DNA of 64,000 nt from Acanthornis magna (lineage: Eukaryota > Chordata > Aves > Passeriformes > Acanthizidae): positions 1 to 64,000 of the forward strand of contig JAWUZG010000955.1 in the NCBI GenBank assembly GCA_036785705.1, in the 5' to 3' direction. This document shows, piece by piece, positions 1-11,400 of this stretch (positions are counted from its first letter, which is position 1; every line of letters begins with the position of its first letter). The notes under the pieces are model-generated. The model made no database searches. It saw only the letters and a program-made list of their open reading frames with translations, and was not told the origin of the DNA. The position numbers and the translations under genes were made by a program.

Positions 1-3000
1 ATGGGAGTTTTGGGGAAAAATTCGGGAATTTGGGAATTTTGGGGAAAAATTTGGGAAAAATTTGGTGGTTTTGGGAAAAAATTTGGGGATTTTGGGAGAA
101 AATTGGGGATTTTAGGGGGAAAAATGGGAATTTTTGGGAATTTTAGGGAGAAATTTGGAGATTTTAAGGAGAAATTTGGGATTTTAGGGAAAAAAATGGG
201 AATTTGGGGAAAAATTTGGATTTTCGGGAAAAATTTGGCACTTTTGGGAAAAAAATTGGGGATTTTTTTGGGGGAAAATTGGGAATTTTGGGGGGAAAAA
301 TGGGAATTTTTGGGGATTTTAGGGAGAAAATTGGGGATTTTAGGGAAAAAATGGGGATTTTGGGGGAAAAAATAGGAATTTCGGGGAAAAAAGGAATTTT
401 TGGAAAAATTTGGGGATTTTCGGGAAAAATTGGGATTTTTGGGAAAAAATTGGGAAAAATTTGGTGGTTTTGGGAAAAAAATTGGGGATTTTGGGGAAAA
501 ATTGGGGATTTTAGGGAGAAAATTGGGGATTTTGGGGGAAAAAATGGGGATTTTTTGGGAAAAATTTGGGAATTTTGGGAATTTTTGGGAAAAATTGGGG
601 ATTTTACGGAAAAAATTGGGAATTTTGGGAGAAAAAATGGGGATTTTGGGAAAAAATTGGGAATTTTTGGGGAAAAAATGGGGATTTTTGGGAAAAATTT
701 GGGGATTTTTGGGGAAAAAATTGGGGATTTTGGGAAAAAAATGGGAGTTTTTGAGGATTTTAGGGAGAAATTTGGAATTTGGGAATTTTTGGGAAAATTT
801 GGGAATTTGGGAAAAAATTGGGAATTTTTGGGGAAAAAATTGGGATTTTTGGGAAAAAAATTGAGAATTTTGGGGAAGAAAATAGGAATTTTAGGGAAAA
901 AATTGGGATTTGGGAAAAAAATAGGAATTTTGGGGGAAAAAATTGGGATTTGGGGAAAAAAATAGGAATTTTTGGGAAAAAATTGGGATTTGGAGAAGAA
1001 ATTGGGGATTTTGGGGGAAAAAAATGGGAGTTTTGGGAATTTTTGGGAAAAATTCGGGAATTTGGGGAATTTTTGGGGAAAAATTTGGGAAAAATTTGGT
1101 GGTTTTGGGAAAAAATTTAGGGGATTTTAGGGAGAAAATTGGGGATTTTAGGGGAAAAAATGGGATTTTTGGGAAAAAAATTGAGAATTTTGGGGAAAAA
1201 ATGGGAATTTTTGGGGATTTTAGGGAGAATTTTGGGAATTTTTGGGAAAAATTTGGGGATTTTAGGGAGAAAATTGGGGATTTTAGGGAAAAAAATGGAA
1301 TTTTTGGGGATTTTAGGGAGAAATTTGGGAATTTTGGGAATTTTTGGGAAAATTTGGGATTTTAGGGAGAAAATCGGGGATTTTGGGGGAAAATTTGGGA
1401 TTTTTGGGTATTTTGGGAAAAAATTTGGGGATTTTAGGGAAAAAAATGGGAATTTTGGGAAAAATGGGAATTTCAGGGGAAAAAATGGGGATTTGGGGAA
1501 AAAATTGGGGATTTTTTTGGGGGAAAATTGGGAATTTTGGGGGAAAAATGGGAATTTTTGGGATTTTAGGGAGAAAATTGGGATTTTAGGGAAAAAAATG
1601 GGAATTTTGGGGAAAAAAATAGGAATTTTTGGGAAAAAATTGGGATTTGGGGAAAAAAAATAGGAATTTTGGGGAAAAAAATTGGGGATTTTGGAGAAGA
1701 ATTGGGATTTTGGGGAAAAAAATGGGAGTTTTGGGGAAAAATTCGGGAATTTGGGAATTTTGGGGAAAAATTTGGAAAAATTTGGTGGTTTTGGGAAAAA
1801 ATTTGGGGATTTTGGGGAGAAAATTGGGGATTTTAGGGGGAAAAATGGGAATTTTTGGAATTTTAGGGAGAAATTTGGAGATTTTAAGGAGAAATTTGGG
1901 ATTTTAGGGAAAAAAATGGGAATTTTGGGGAAAAATTTGGGATTTTCGGGAAAAATTTGGCACTTTTGGGAAAAAAAATTGGGGATTTTTTGGGGGAAAA
2001 TTGGGAATTTTGGGGGAAAAATGGGAATTTTTGGGATTTTAGGGAGAAAATTGGGGATTTTAGGGAAAAAATGGGGATTTTGGGGGAAAAAATAGGAATT
2101 TCGGGGAAAAAAGGAATTTTTGGAAAAATTTGGGGATTTTCGGAAAAATTTGGGATTTTTTGGGAAAAAATTGGGAAAAATTTGGTGGTTTTGGGAAAAA
2201 AATTGGGGATTTTGGGGAAAAATTGGGGATTTTAGGGAGAAAATTGGGGATTTTGGGGGAAAAAATGGGGATTTTTGGGAAAAATTTGGGAATTTTGGGA
2301 ATTTTTGGGAAAAATTTGGGGATTTTACGGAAAAAATTGGAATTTTGGAGAAAAAATGGGGATTTTGGGAAAAAATTGGGAATTTTTGGGGAAAAAATGG
2401 GGATTTTTGGGAAAAATTTGGGATTTTTGGGGAAAAAATTGGGGATTTTGGGGAAAAAAATGGGAGTTTTTGAGGATTTTAGGGAGAAATTTGGAATTTT
2501 GGGAATTTTTGGGAAAAATTTGGGAATTTGGGGAAAAAATTGGAATTTTTGGGGAAAAAATTGGGATTTTTGGGAAAAAAATTGAGAATTTTGGGGAAGA
2601 AAATAGGAATTTTAGGGAAAAAATTGGGATTTGGGGAAAAAAATAGGAATTTTGGGGAAAAATTGGGATTTGGGGAAAAAAATAGGAATTTTGGGGAAAA
2701 AATTGGGGATTTTGGAGAAGAAATTGGGGATTTTGGGGGAAAAAAATGGGAGTTTTGGGAATTTTTGGGAAAAATTCGGGAATTTGGGGAATTTTTTGGG
2801 GAAAAATTTGGGAAAAATTTGGTGGTTTTGGGAAAAAATTTGGGGATTTTAGGGAGAAAATTGGGGATTTTAGGGGAAAAAATGGGATTTTTGGGAAAAA
2901 AATTGAGAATTTTGGGGAAAAAATGGGAATTTTTGGGATTTAGGGAGAATTTTTGGGAATTTTTGGGAAAAATTTGGGGATTTTAGGGAGAAAATTGGGG

Positions 3001-6000
3001 ATTTTAGGGAAAAAATGGGAATTTTTGGGATTTAGGGAGAAATTTGGGAATTTTGGGAATTTTTGGGAAAAATTTGGGGATTTTAGGAGAAAATCGGGGA
3101 TTTTGGGGGAAAATTTGGGATTTTTGGGTATTTTGGGAAAAAATTTGGGGATTTTAGGGAAAAAAATGGAATTTGGGGGAAAAATGGGAATTTCAGGGGA
3201 AAAATGGGGATTTTGGGGAAAAAATTGGGGATTTTTTGGGGGAAAATTGGGAATTTTGGGGGAAAAATGGAATTTTTTGGGATTTTAGGGAGAAAATTGG
3301 GGATTTTAGGGAAAAAAATGGGGAATTTTGGGGAAAAAAATAGGAATTTTTGGGAAAAAATTGGATTTGGGGAAAAAAAATAGGAATTTTGGGGAAAAAA
3401 ATTGGGGATTTTGGAGAAAGAAATGGGGATTTTGGGGGAAAAAATGGGAGTTTTGGGGAAAAATTCGGGAATTTGGGGAATTTTGGGGAAAAATTTGGGA
3501 AAAATTTGGTGGTTTTGGGAAAAAATTTTGGGGATTTTGGGGAGAAAATTGGGATTTTAGGGGGAAAAATGGGAATTTTTGGGAATTTTAGGGAGAAATT
3601 TGGAGATTTTAAGGAGAAATTTGGGATTTTAGGGAAAAAAATGGGAATTTTGGGGGAAAAATTTGGGATTTTCGGGAAAAATTTGGCACTTTTGGGAAAA
3701 AAATTGGGGATTTTTTTGGGGAAAATTGGGAATTTTGGGGGAAAAATGGGAATTTTTGGGATTTTAGGGAGAAAATTGGGGATTTTAGGGAAAAAATGGG
3801 GATTTTGGGGGAAAAAATAGGAATTTCGGGGAAAAAAGGAATTTTTGGAAAAATTTGGGGATTTTCGGGAAAAATTTGGATTTTTTGGGAAAAAATTGGG
3901 AAAAATTTGGTGGTTTTGGGAAAAAAATTGGGGATTTTGGGGAAAAATTGGGGATTTTAGGGAGAAAATTGGGGATTTTGGGGGAAAAAATGGGGATTTT
4001 TGGGAAAAATTTGGGAATTTTGGGAATTTTTGGGAAAAATTTGGGGATTTTACGGAAAAAATTGGGAATCTTGGGAGAAAAAATGGGGATTTTGGGAAAA
4101 AATTGGGAATTTTTGGGAAAAAATGGGGATTTTGGGAAAAATTTGGGGATTTTTGGGGAAAAAATTGGGGATTTTGGGGAAAAAATGGGAGTTTTTGAGG
4201 ATTTTAGGGAGAAATTTGGGAATTTTGGGAATTTTTGGGAAAAATTTGGGAATTTGGGGAAAAAATTGGGAATTTTTGGGGAAAAAATTGGGATTTTTGG
4301 GAAAAAAATTGAGAATTTTGGGGAAGAAAATAGGAATTTTAGGGAAAAAATTGGGATTTGGGGAAAAAAATAGGATTTTGGGGAAAAAATTGGGATTTGG
4401 GAAAAAAATAGGAATTTTGGGGAAAAAATTGGGGATTTTGGAGAAGAAATTGGGGATTTTGGGGGAAAAAAAATGGGAGTTTTGGGAATTTTTGGGAAAA
4501 ATTCGGGAATTTGGGGAATTTTTGGGGAAAAATTTGGGAAAAAATTTGGTGGTTTTTGGGAAAAATTTGGGGATTTTAGGGAGAAAATTGGGATTTTAGG
4601 GGAAAAAATGGATTTTTGGGAAAAAAATTGAGAATTTTGGGGAAAAAATGGGAATTTTTGGGGATTTTAGGGAGAATTTTGGGAATTTTTGGGAAAAATT
4701 TGGGGATTTTAGGGAGAAAATTGGGGATTTTAGGGAAAAAAATGGGAATTTTTGGGGATTTTAGGGAGAAATTTGGGAATTTTTGGGAATTTTTGGGAAA
4801 AATTTGGGATTTTAGGGAGAAAATCGGGGATTTTGGGGGAAAATTTGGGATTTTTGGGTATTTTGGGAAAAAATTTGGGGATTTTAGGGAAAAAAATGGG
4901 AATTTTGGGGAAAAATGGGAATTTCAGGGGAAAAAATGGGGATTTTGGGGAAAAAATTGGGGATTTTTTGGGGGAAAATTGGGAATTTTGGGGGAAAAAT
5001 GGGAATTTTTTGGGATTTTAGGGAGAAAATTGGGGATTTTAGGGAAAAAAATGGGAATTTTGGGGAAAAAAATAGGAATTTTTGGGAAAAATTGGGATTT
5101 GGGGAAAAAAAATAGGAATTTTGGGGAAAAAAATTGGGGATTTTGGGAGAAGAAATTGGGGATTTTGGGGGAAAAAAATGGGAGTTTTGGGGAAAAATTC
5201 GGGAATTTGGGGAATTTTGGGGAAAAATTTGGGAAAAATTTGGTGGTTTTGGGGAAAAATTTGGGGATTTTGGGGAGAAAATTGGGGATTTTAGGGGGAA
5301 AAATGGGAATTTTTGGGAATTTTAGGGAGAAATTTGGAGATTTTAAGGAGAAATTTGGGATTTTAGGGAAAAAAATGGGAATTTTGGGGAAAAATTTGGG
5401 ATTTTCGGGAAAATTTGGCACTTTTGGGAAAAAAATTGGGGATTTTTTGGGGGAAAATTGGGAATTTTGGGGGAAAAATGGGAATTTTTGGGGATTTTAG
5501 GGAGAAATTGGGGATTTAGGGAAAAAATGGGGATTTTGGGGGAAAAAATAGGAATTTCGGGGAAAAAAGGAATTTTTGGAAAAATTTGGGGATTTTCGGG
5601 AAAAATTTGGGATTTTTTGGGAAAAAATTGGGAAAAATTTGGTGGTTTTGGGAAAAAAATTGGGGATTTTGGGGAAAAATTGGGGATTTTAGGGAGAAAA
5701 TTGGGGATTTTGGGGAAAAAATGGGGATTTTTGGGGATTTTAGGAAAAAATCGGGAATTTTGGGGAAAAATTTGGGAAAAATTTGGCGGTTTTGGGAAAA
5801 AATTTGGGGATTTTAGGGAGAAAATTGGAGATTTTAGGGGAAAAAATGGGAATTTTTGGGGATTTTTGGGAAAAATTTGGGGATTTTAGGGAGAAATTTG
5901 GGAATTTTGGGGAAAAAAATAGGAATTTTTGGGGAAAAAATTGGATTTGGGGAAAAAAATAGGAATTTTGGGGAAAAAAATGGGGATTTTGGAGAAGAAA

Positions 6001-6640
6001 TTGGGGATTTTGGGGGAAAAAAATGGGAGTTTTGGGAATTTTGGGGAAAAATTCGGGAATTTGGGGAATTTTTGGGGAAAATTTGGGAAAAATTTGGTGG
6101 TTTTGGGAAAAAATTTGGGGATTTTAGGAGAAAATTGGGGATTTTAGGGAGAAAATAGGGGATTTAGGGGAAAAAATGGGAATTTTGGGGATTTTTGGGA
6201 AAAATTTGGGATTTTTGGGAATTTTGGGAAAAAATTTGGGGATTTTACGGAAAAAAATTGGGAATTTTAGGGAGAAATTTGGGAATTTTCGGGAAAAAAT
6301 TGGGAATTTTGGGAAAAAATGGGGATTTTTGGGAAAAATTTAGGAATGTTGAGAAAAATTTGGAGTTTTGGGAAAAAATTGGGGATTTTTGGGAAAAATT
6401 TGGGAAAAATTTGGTGGTTTTGGGAAAAAATTTGGGGATTTTAGGGGAAAAAATTGGGGATTTTGGGGGAAAAAAATGGGAATTTTGGGGAAAAAATTGG
6501 GAATTTTGGGAATTTTTGGGAAAAATTTGGGGATTTTAGGGAGAAAATTGGGGATTTTGGAGATTTTTGGGAGAAATTTGGGATTTTCGGGAGTTTTGGG
6601 GAAAAAATTGGGGATTTTGGAGAAAATTTGGGAATTTTTT
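1..6640. repeat. G-rich minisatellite with about 1.72-kb higher-order repeat, in AP4M1 intron
   Basis: The whole stretch is built from 15-30 bp variants of a GGGGATTTT / GGGAAAAAT motif on the plus strand. Longer blocks recur: the block opening with atgggagttttggggaaa is at about 1, 1722, 3446 and 5178, and a second marker block is at about 1025, 2749 and 4474, so the higher-order period is about 1.72-1.73 kb. By position it lies in the AP4M1 intron following coding exon 4 (minus strand), and it runs off the left edge. No conserved exon was found in it. Open frames rich in G, F, K and L run through it in all plus frames because the motif has few stops; they are not genes. Confidence 0.9.
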
Positions 6641-8349
6641 CATCCCAGTTCAATCCCAGTCCCATCCCAGGACAAACCAGTATCAAAATCCCCATTTTTC
6701 CCCATTTTTTTCCCATTTTTCCCGAATTTTTCCCAATTTTCCATTCCCAGTCCCTCCCAGTTTGATCCCAGTTCGATCCCAGTCCATTCCCAGTCCCTCC
6801 CAGTCCATTCCCAGTCCATTCCAGTACAAACCAGTATCAAAATCCCCATTTTTTCCCATTTTTCTTCATATTTTCCCATTGTTTTCCCAATTTTTTTGCC
6901 AATTTCCCATTCCCAGTCCCTCCCAGTCCATTCCCAGTCCCTCCAGTACAAACCAGTATCAAAATCCCCATTTTTTCCCCATTTTTCATCATATTTTTAC
7001 CATTTTTCCCCAATTTTCCCATTTTTTTCCCAATTTTTTCCCATTTTTCCCCAATTTTCCCCAATTTTTCCCCAATTTTCCCCTCCCAGTATAAACCAGT
7101 CAGTCCCCAGTCACCACCAGCTCCTCCAGGATCTCTCCCACCAGGCTCAGGTTCGTTCCCAGTCCCTCCCAGTACAAACCAGTATCAAAATCCCCATTTT
7201 TCGCTTTTTTTTTCCCCCAATTTTTCCCATTTTTTCCCAATTTTTCCCAATTTTTTCCCCATTTCCCATTCCCAGTTCATTCCCAGTCCCTCCCAGTACA
7301 AACCAGTATAAAAATCCTCTTATTTTCCTCCTGTTTTTTCAATTTTTTCCATTTTCTTTCATTTTTTTCCCATTTTTTCTCATTTTTCTGTTTTTTTTCT
7401 CAATTTTTCCCCATTTTTCCCCAATTTTCCCCAATTTTTCCCCAAATTTTCCCTCCCAGTATAAACCAGTCAGTCCCAGTCACCACCAGCTCCTCCAGGA
7501 TCTCTCCCACCAGGCCCAGGTTTGTTCCCAGTCCCTCCCAGTACAAACCAGTATCAAAATCCCCATTTTTCGCCTTTTTTTTCCCCAATTTTTCCCATTT
7601 TTTCCCAATTTTTCCCGATTTTTTCCCCATTTCCCATTCCCAGTTCATTCCCAGTCCCTCCCAGTACAAACCAGTATAAAAATCCTCTTTTTTTCCTCCT
7701 GTTTTTTTCAAATTTTTTCCATTTTTCTTTCATTTTTTTTCCCATTTTTCCTCATTTTTCTGGTTTTTTTCCTCAATTTTTTCCCCATTTTTCCCCAATT
7801 TTCCCCAATTTTTCCCCAATTTTCCCCTCCCAGTATAAACCAGTCAGTCCCAGTCACCACCAGCTCCTCCAGGATCTCTCCCACCAGGCCCAGGTTTGTT
7901 CCCAGTCCCTCCCAGTACAAACCAGTACCAAAATCCCCATTTTTCCCGAATTTTTCCCAATTTTCCATTCCCAGTCCCTCCCAGTTTGATCCCAGTTCGA
8001 TCCCAGTCCATTCCCAGTCCCTCCCAGTCCATTCCCAGTCCATTCCAGTACAAACCAGTATCAAAATCCCCATTTTTTCCCATTTTTCTTCATATTTTCC
8101 CATTGTTTTCCCAATTTTTTGCCAATTTTCCATTCCAGTCCCTCCCAGTCCATTCCCAGTCCCTCCCAGTACAAACCAGTATCAAAATCCCCATTTTTTC
8201 CCCATTTTTCATCATATTTTTACAATTTTCCTCCCCATTTTCCCATTTTTTTCCAATTTTTCCCAATTTTTTCCCATTTTTTCCCAATTTTCCCCAATTT
8301 TTCCCCAATTTTCCCCTCCCAGTATAAACCAGTCAGTCCCAGTCACCAC
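6641..8349. repeat. C/T-rich minisatellite, AP4M1 intron side next to coding exon 4 donor
   Basis: The base bias flips at about 6640 from G/A-rich to C/T-rich on the plus strand. Units combine a cccagtccctcccagt block with a tatcaaaatccccattttt block and repeat at about 360-370 bp. Three units include a copy of the 3' end of AP4M1 coding exon 4, listed separately. On the AP4M1 sense strand this is purine-rich intron beginning directly after the exon 4 donor. Confidence 0.85.
7118..7900 (-). pseudogene. Three donor-edge shards of AP4M1 coding exon 4
   Basis: Copies of about the last 40 nt of AP4M1 coding exon 4, plus its donor and the first intron bases, lie at about 7118-7158, 7487-7526 and 7861-7900. 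They match the real exon end (8350 upwards) nearly base for base, including the residues GLVGEILEEL in the sense frame. They lack the 5' part of the exon and any acceptor, so they read as intronic duplicates of an exon edge. They sit about 370 bp apart inside the C/T-rich array. Confidence 0.85.
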
Positions 8350-8443
8350 CAGCTCCTCCAGGATCTCTCCCACCAGGCCCAGGTTTGTTCCGAGGCTTTT
8401 TTCGCTCACGGGGCCACAGAAATCTCTCAGCAGAGTCACCAAC
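8350..8443 (-). CDS. AP4M1: AP4M1 coding exon 4
   Basis: The acceptor CCCCAG|GTTGG falls at 8444/8443; the first base completes the CG carried over from exon 3, giving Arg. The exon encodes LVTLLRDFCGPV, then SEKSLGTN and GLVGEILEEL, aligning with the conserved TLLGDYCG and LLDEVL stretches of mammalian AP4M1. The donor is ambiguous by one codon: CTG|GTGGTG ends the exon at 8350 and GTG|GTGACT at 8347; both keep the frame. It is the only copy with both ends intact. Donor-edge shards lie downstream on the sense strand and acceptor-edge shards upstream. Confidence 0.85.
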
Positions 8444-11400
8444 CTGGGGAGGAAAAAATCCAAAATTTGGCCCAGAAAGTTCCCAAAAATTGGGAAATTT
8501 ATCCCAAAAATTCACAAAATTTATCCTAAAAATTCCCGGAATTTAGCCCAAAAATTCACAAAATTTAGCCCAAAAATTCACAAAATTTAGCCAAAAATTC
8601 ATAAAATTTAGCCCAAAAATTCCCAGAATTTATCCCAAAAATTCACAAAATTTATCCCAAAAATTCCCAGAATTTATCCCAAAAATTCACAAGATTTATC
8701 CCAAAAATACACAAAATTTATCCCAAAAATTCCCAGAATTTATCCCAAAAATTCACAAAATTTAGCCCAAAAATTCCCGGAATTTATCCCAAAAATTTTC
8801 AGAATTTATCCCAAAAATTCACAAAATTTATCCCAAAAATTCCCAGAAAAATTCTGAAAAATGGCGAAAAATTCCAACAAAAAAAGAGAAAGATCTCAAA
8901 AATTGTCAAAAGTCATTCCAAAAATTCCTAAAATTTATCCCAAAAAATCCTGGAATTTATCCTGAAAAATTCTGGGAAAAAATCACCAAAAAAATTCCTG
9001 AAAACTCAAAAAAAATTCAAAAATTGAGCTCCAAAAATTGCACAGAAATCTCTCAGCAGAGTCACCAACCTGGGGAGGAAAAATCCAAAATTTGGCCCAA
9101 AAAAGTTCCCAAAAATTGCCGAAATTTATCCCAAAATTCCAGAATTTATCCCAAAAATTCCCAGAATTTAGCCCAAAAATTTCCCAGAAAAATTCTGAAA
9201 AATCACAGAATTTATCACGAAAATTCACAAAATTTATCCTAAAAATTCCCGGAATTTATCCCAAAAATTTTCAGAATTTATCCCAAAAATTCACAAAATT
9301 TATCCCAAAAACTCCTGGAATTTATCCCAAAAATTCACAAAATTTACCCCAAAAATTCACAAAATTTATCCCAAAAAATCCTGGAAAAATTCCCAAAATG
9401 GCCAAAAATTCCAACAAAAAAGGGGAAAAAAAAATCTCAAAAATTGTCAAAAGTCATTCCAAAAATTCCTAAAATTTATCCCAAAAAATCCTGAATTTAA
9501 TCCCAAAAAAATCCCCGAAAAAATAATCAAAAAAATTCCCCAAAAATCTCAAAAAAAAAAAAATTCGAAAATTGAGCTCCAAAAATTGCACAGAAATCTC
9601 TCAGCAGAGTCACCAACCTGAGAGGAAAAAATCCAAAATTTGGCCAAAAAAGTTCCCAAAAATTGCCGAAATTTATCCCAAAAATTCACAAAATTTATCC
9701 CAAAAAATCCTGGAAAAATTCCCAAAAAATCCCAGAATTTATCCCAAAAATTCCCAGAATTTATCCCAAAAATTCCCAGAATTTAGCCCAAAAATTCCCA
9801 GAATTTAGACCAAAAATTCACAAAATTTATCCCAAAAATTCACAAAATTTAGCCCAAAAATTCCAGAAATTATCCCAGAAATTCCCAAAATTTATCCTAA
9901 AAATTCCCAGAATTTATCCCAAAAATTTTCAGAATTTAGCCCAAAAAATCCCAGAATTTATCCCAAAAATTCCCAAAATTTAGCCAAAAATTCCCAGAAT
10001 TTATCCCAAAAAATCTCAGAATTTATCCCAAAAATTCCAGAATTTATCCCAAAAATTCACAAAATTTAGCCCAAAAATTCCCAGAAATTATCCCAAAAAT
10101 TCACAAATTTTATCCAAAAATTCACAAAATTTAGCCCAAAAATTCCAGAATTTATCCCAAAAATTCTTGGAATTTATCCCAAAAATTCACAAAATTTATT
10201 CCAAAAGTTCCTGGAATTTATCCCAAAAATTACCAAAATTTATCCCAAAAATTCACAAAATTTAGCCCAAAAATTCTCAGGATTTATCCCAAAAATTCCC
10301 GGAATTTATCCCAAAAAATTCACAAAATTTATCCAAAAATTCACAAAATTTATCCCAGAAATTCACAAAATTTATCCCAAAAATTCCCAGAATTTATCCC
10401 AAAAATTCACAAAATTTAGCTCAAAAATTCCCAAAATTTATCCCAAAAATTTCCCAGAAAAATTCTGAAAAATGGCGAAAAATTCCAACAAAAAAAGGAG
10501 AAAAATCTCAAAAATTGTCAAAGTCATTCCAAAAATTCCTAAAATTTATCCCAAAAAATCCTGAATTTAATCCCAAAAAAATCCCCGAAAAAATAATCAA
10601 AAAAATTCCCCAAAAATCTCAAAAAAAAAAAAAAATTCGAAAATTGAGCTCCAAAAATTGCACAGAAATCTCTCAGCGGAGTCACCAACCTGGGGAGGAA
10701 AAATCCAAAATTTGGCCAAAAAAGTTCCCAAAAATTGCTGAAATTTATCCCCAAAATTGTCAGAATTTATCCCAAAAAATCCCAGAATTTAGCCAAAAAT
10801 TCCAAGAATTTATCCCAAAAATTCCTAGAATTTATCCCAAAAATTCACAAAACTTATCCCAAAAATTCCCAGAATTTATCCAAAAATTCCCAGAATTTAT
10901 CCCAAAAATTCACAAAATTTATCCCAAAAATACACAAAATTTATCCCAAAAATTCCCAGAATTTATCCCAAAAATTCACAAAATTTAGCCCAAAAATTCC
11001 CGGAATTTATCCCAAAAATTTCAGAATTTATCCCAAAAATTCACAAAATTTATCCCAAAAATTCCCAGAAAAATTCTGAAAAATGGCGAAAAATTCCAAC
11101 AAAAAAAGAAATCTCAAAAATTGTCAAAAGTCATTCCAAAAATTCCTAAAATTTATCCCAAAAAATCCTGGAATTTATCCTGAAAAATTCTGGAAAAATT
11201 CACAAAAAAAATTCCTGAAAACTCAAAAAAAAATTCGAAAATTGAGCTCCAAAAATTGCACAGAAATCTCTCAGCAGAGTCACCAACCTGAGAGGAAAAA
11301 ATCCAAAATTTGGCCAAAAAAGTTCCCAAAAATTGCCGAAATTTATCCCAAAAATTCACAAAATTTATCCCAAAAAATCCTGGAAAAATTCCCAAAAAAT

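Noticed and set aside
1..6640. Telomeric repeat block
   Set aside because: G-rich, but the units are variants of ggggattttggga and not tandem TTAGGG.
6368..8590. 740-codon plus-strand open frame spanning two arrays and the antisense of AP4M1 exon 4
   Set aside because: Composition is G/F/K then P/S/F/I from minisatellite units with few stops; no domain is recognisable and the only conserved segment is antisense to a real exon.
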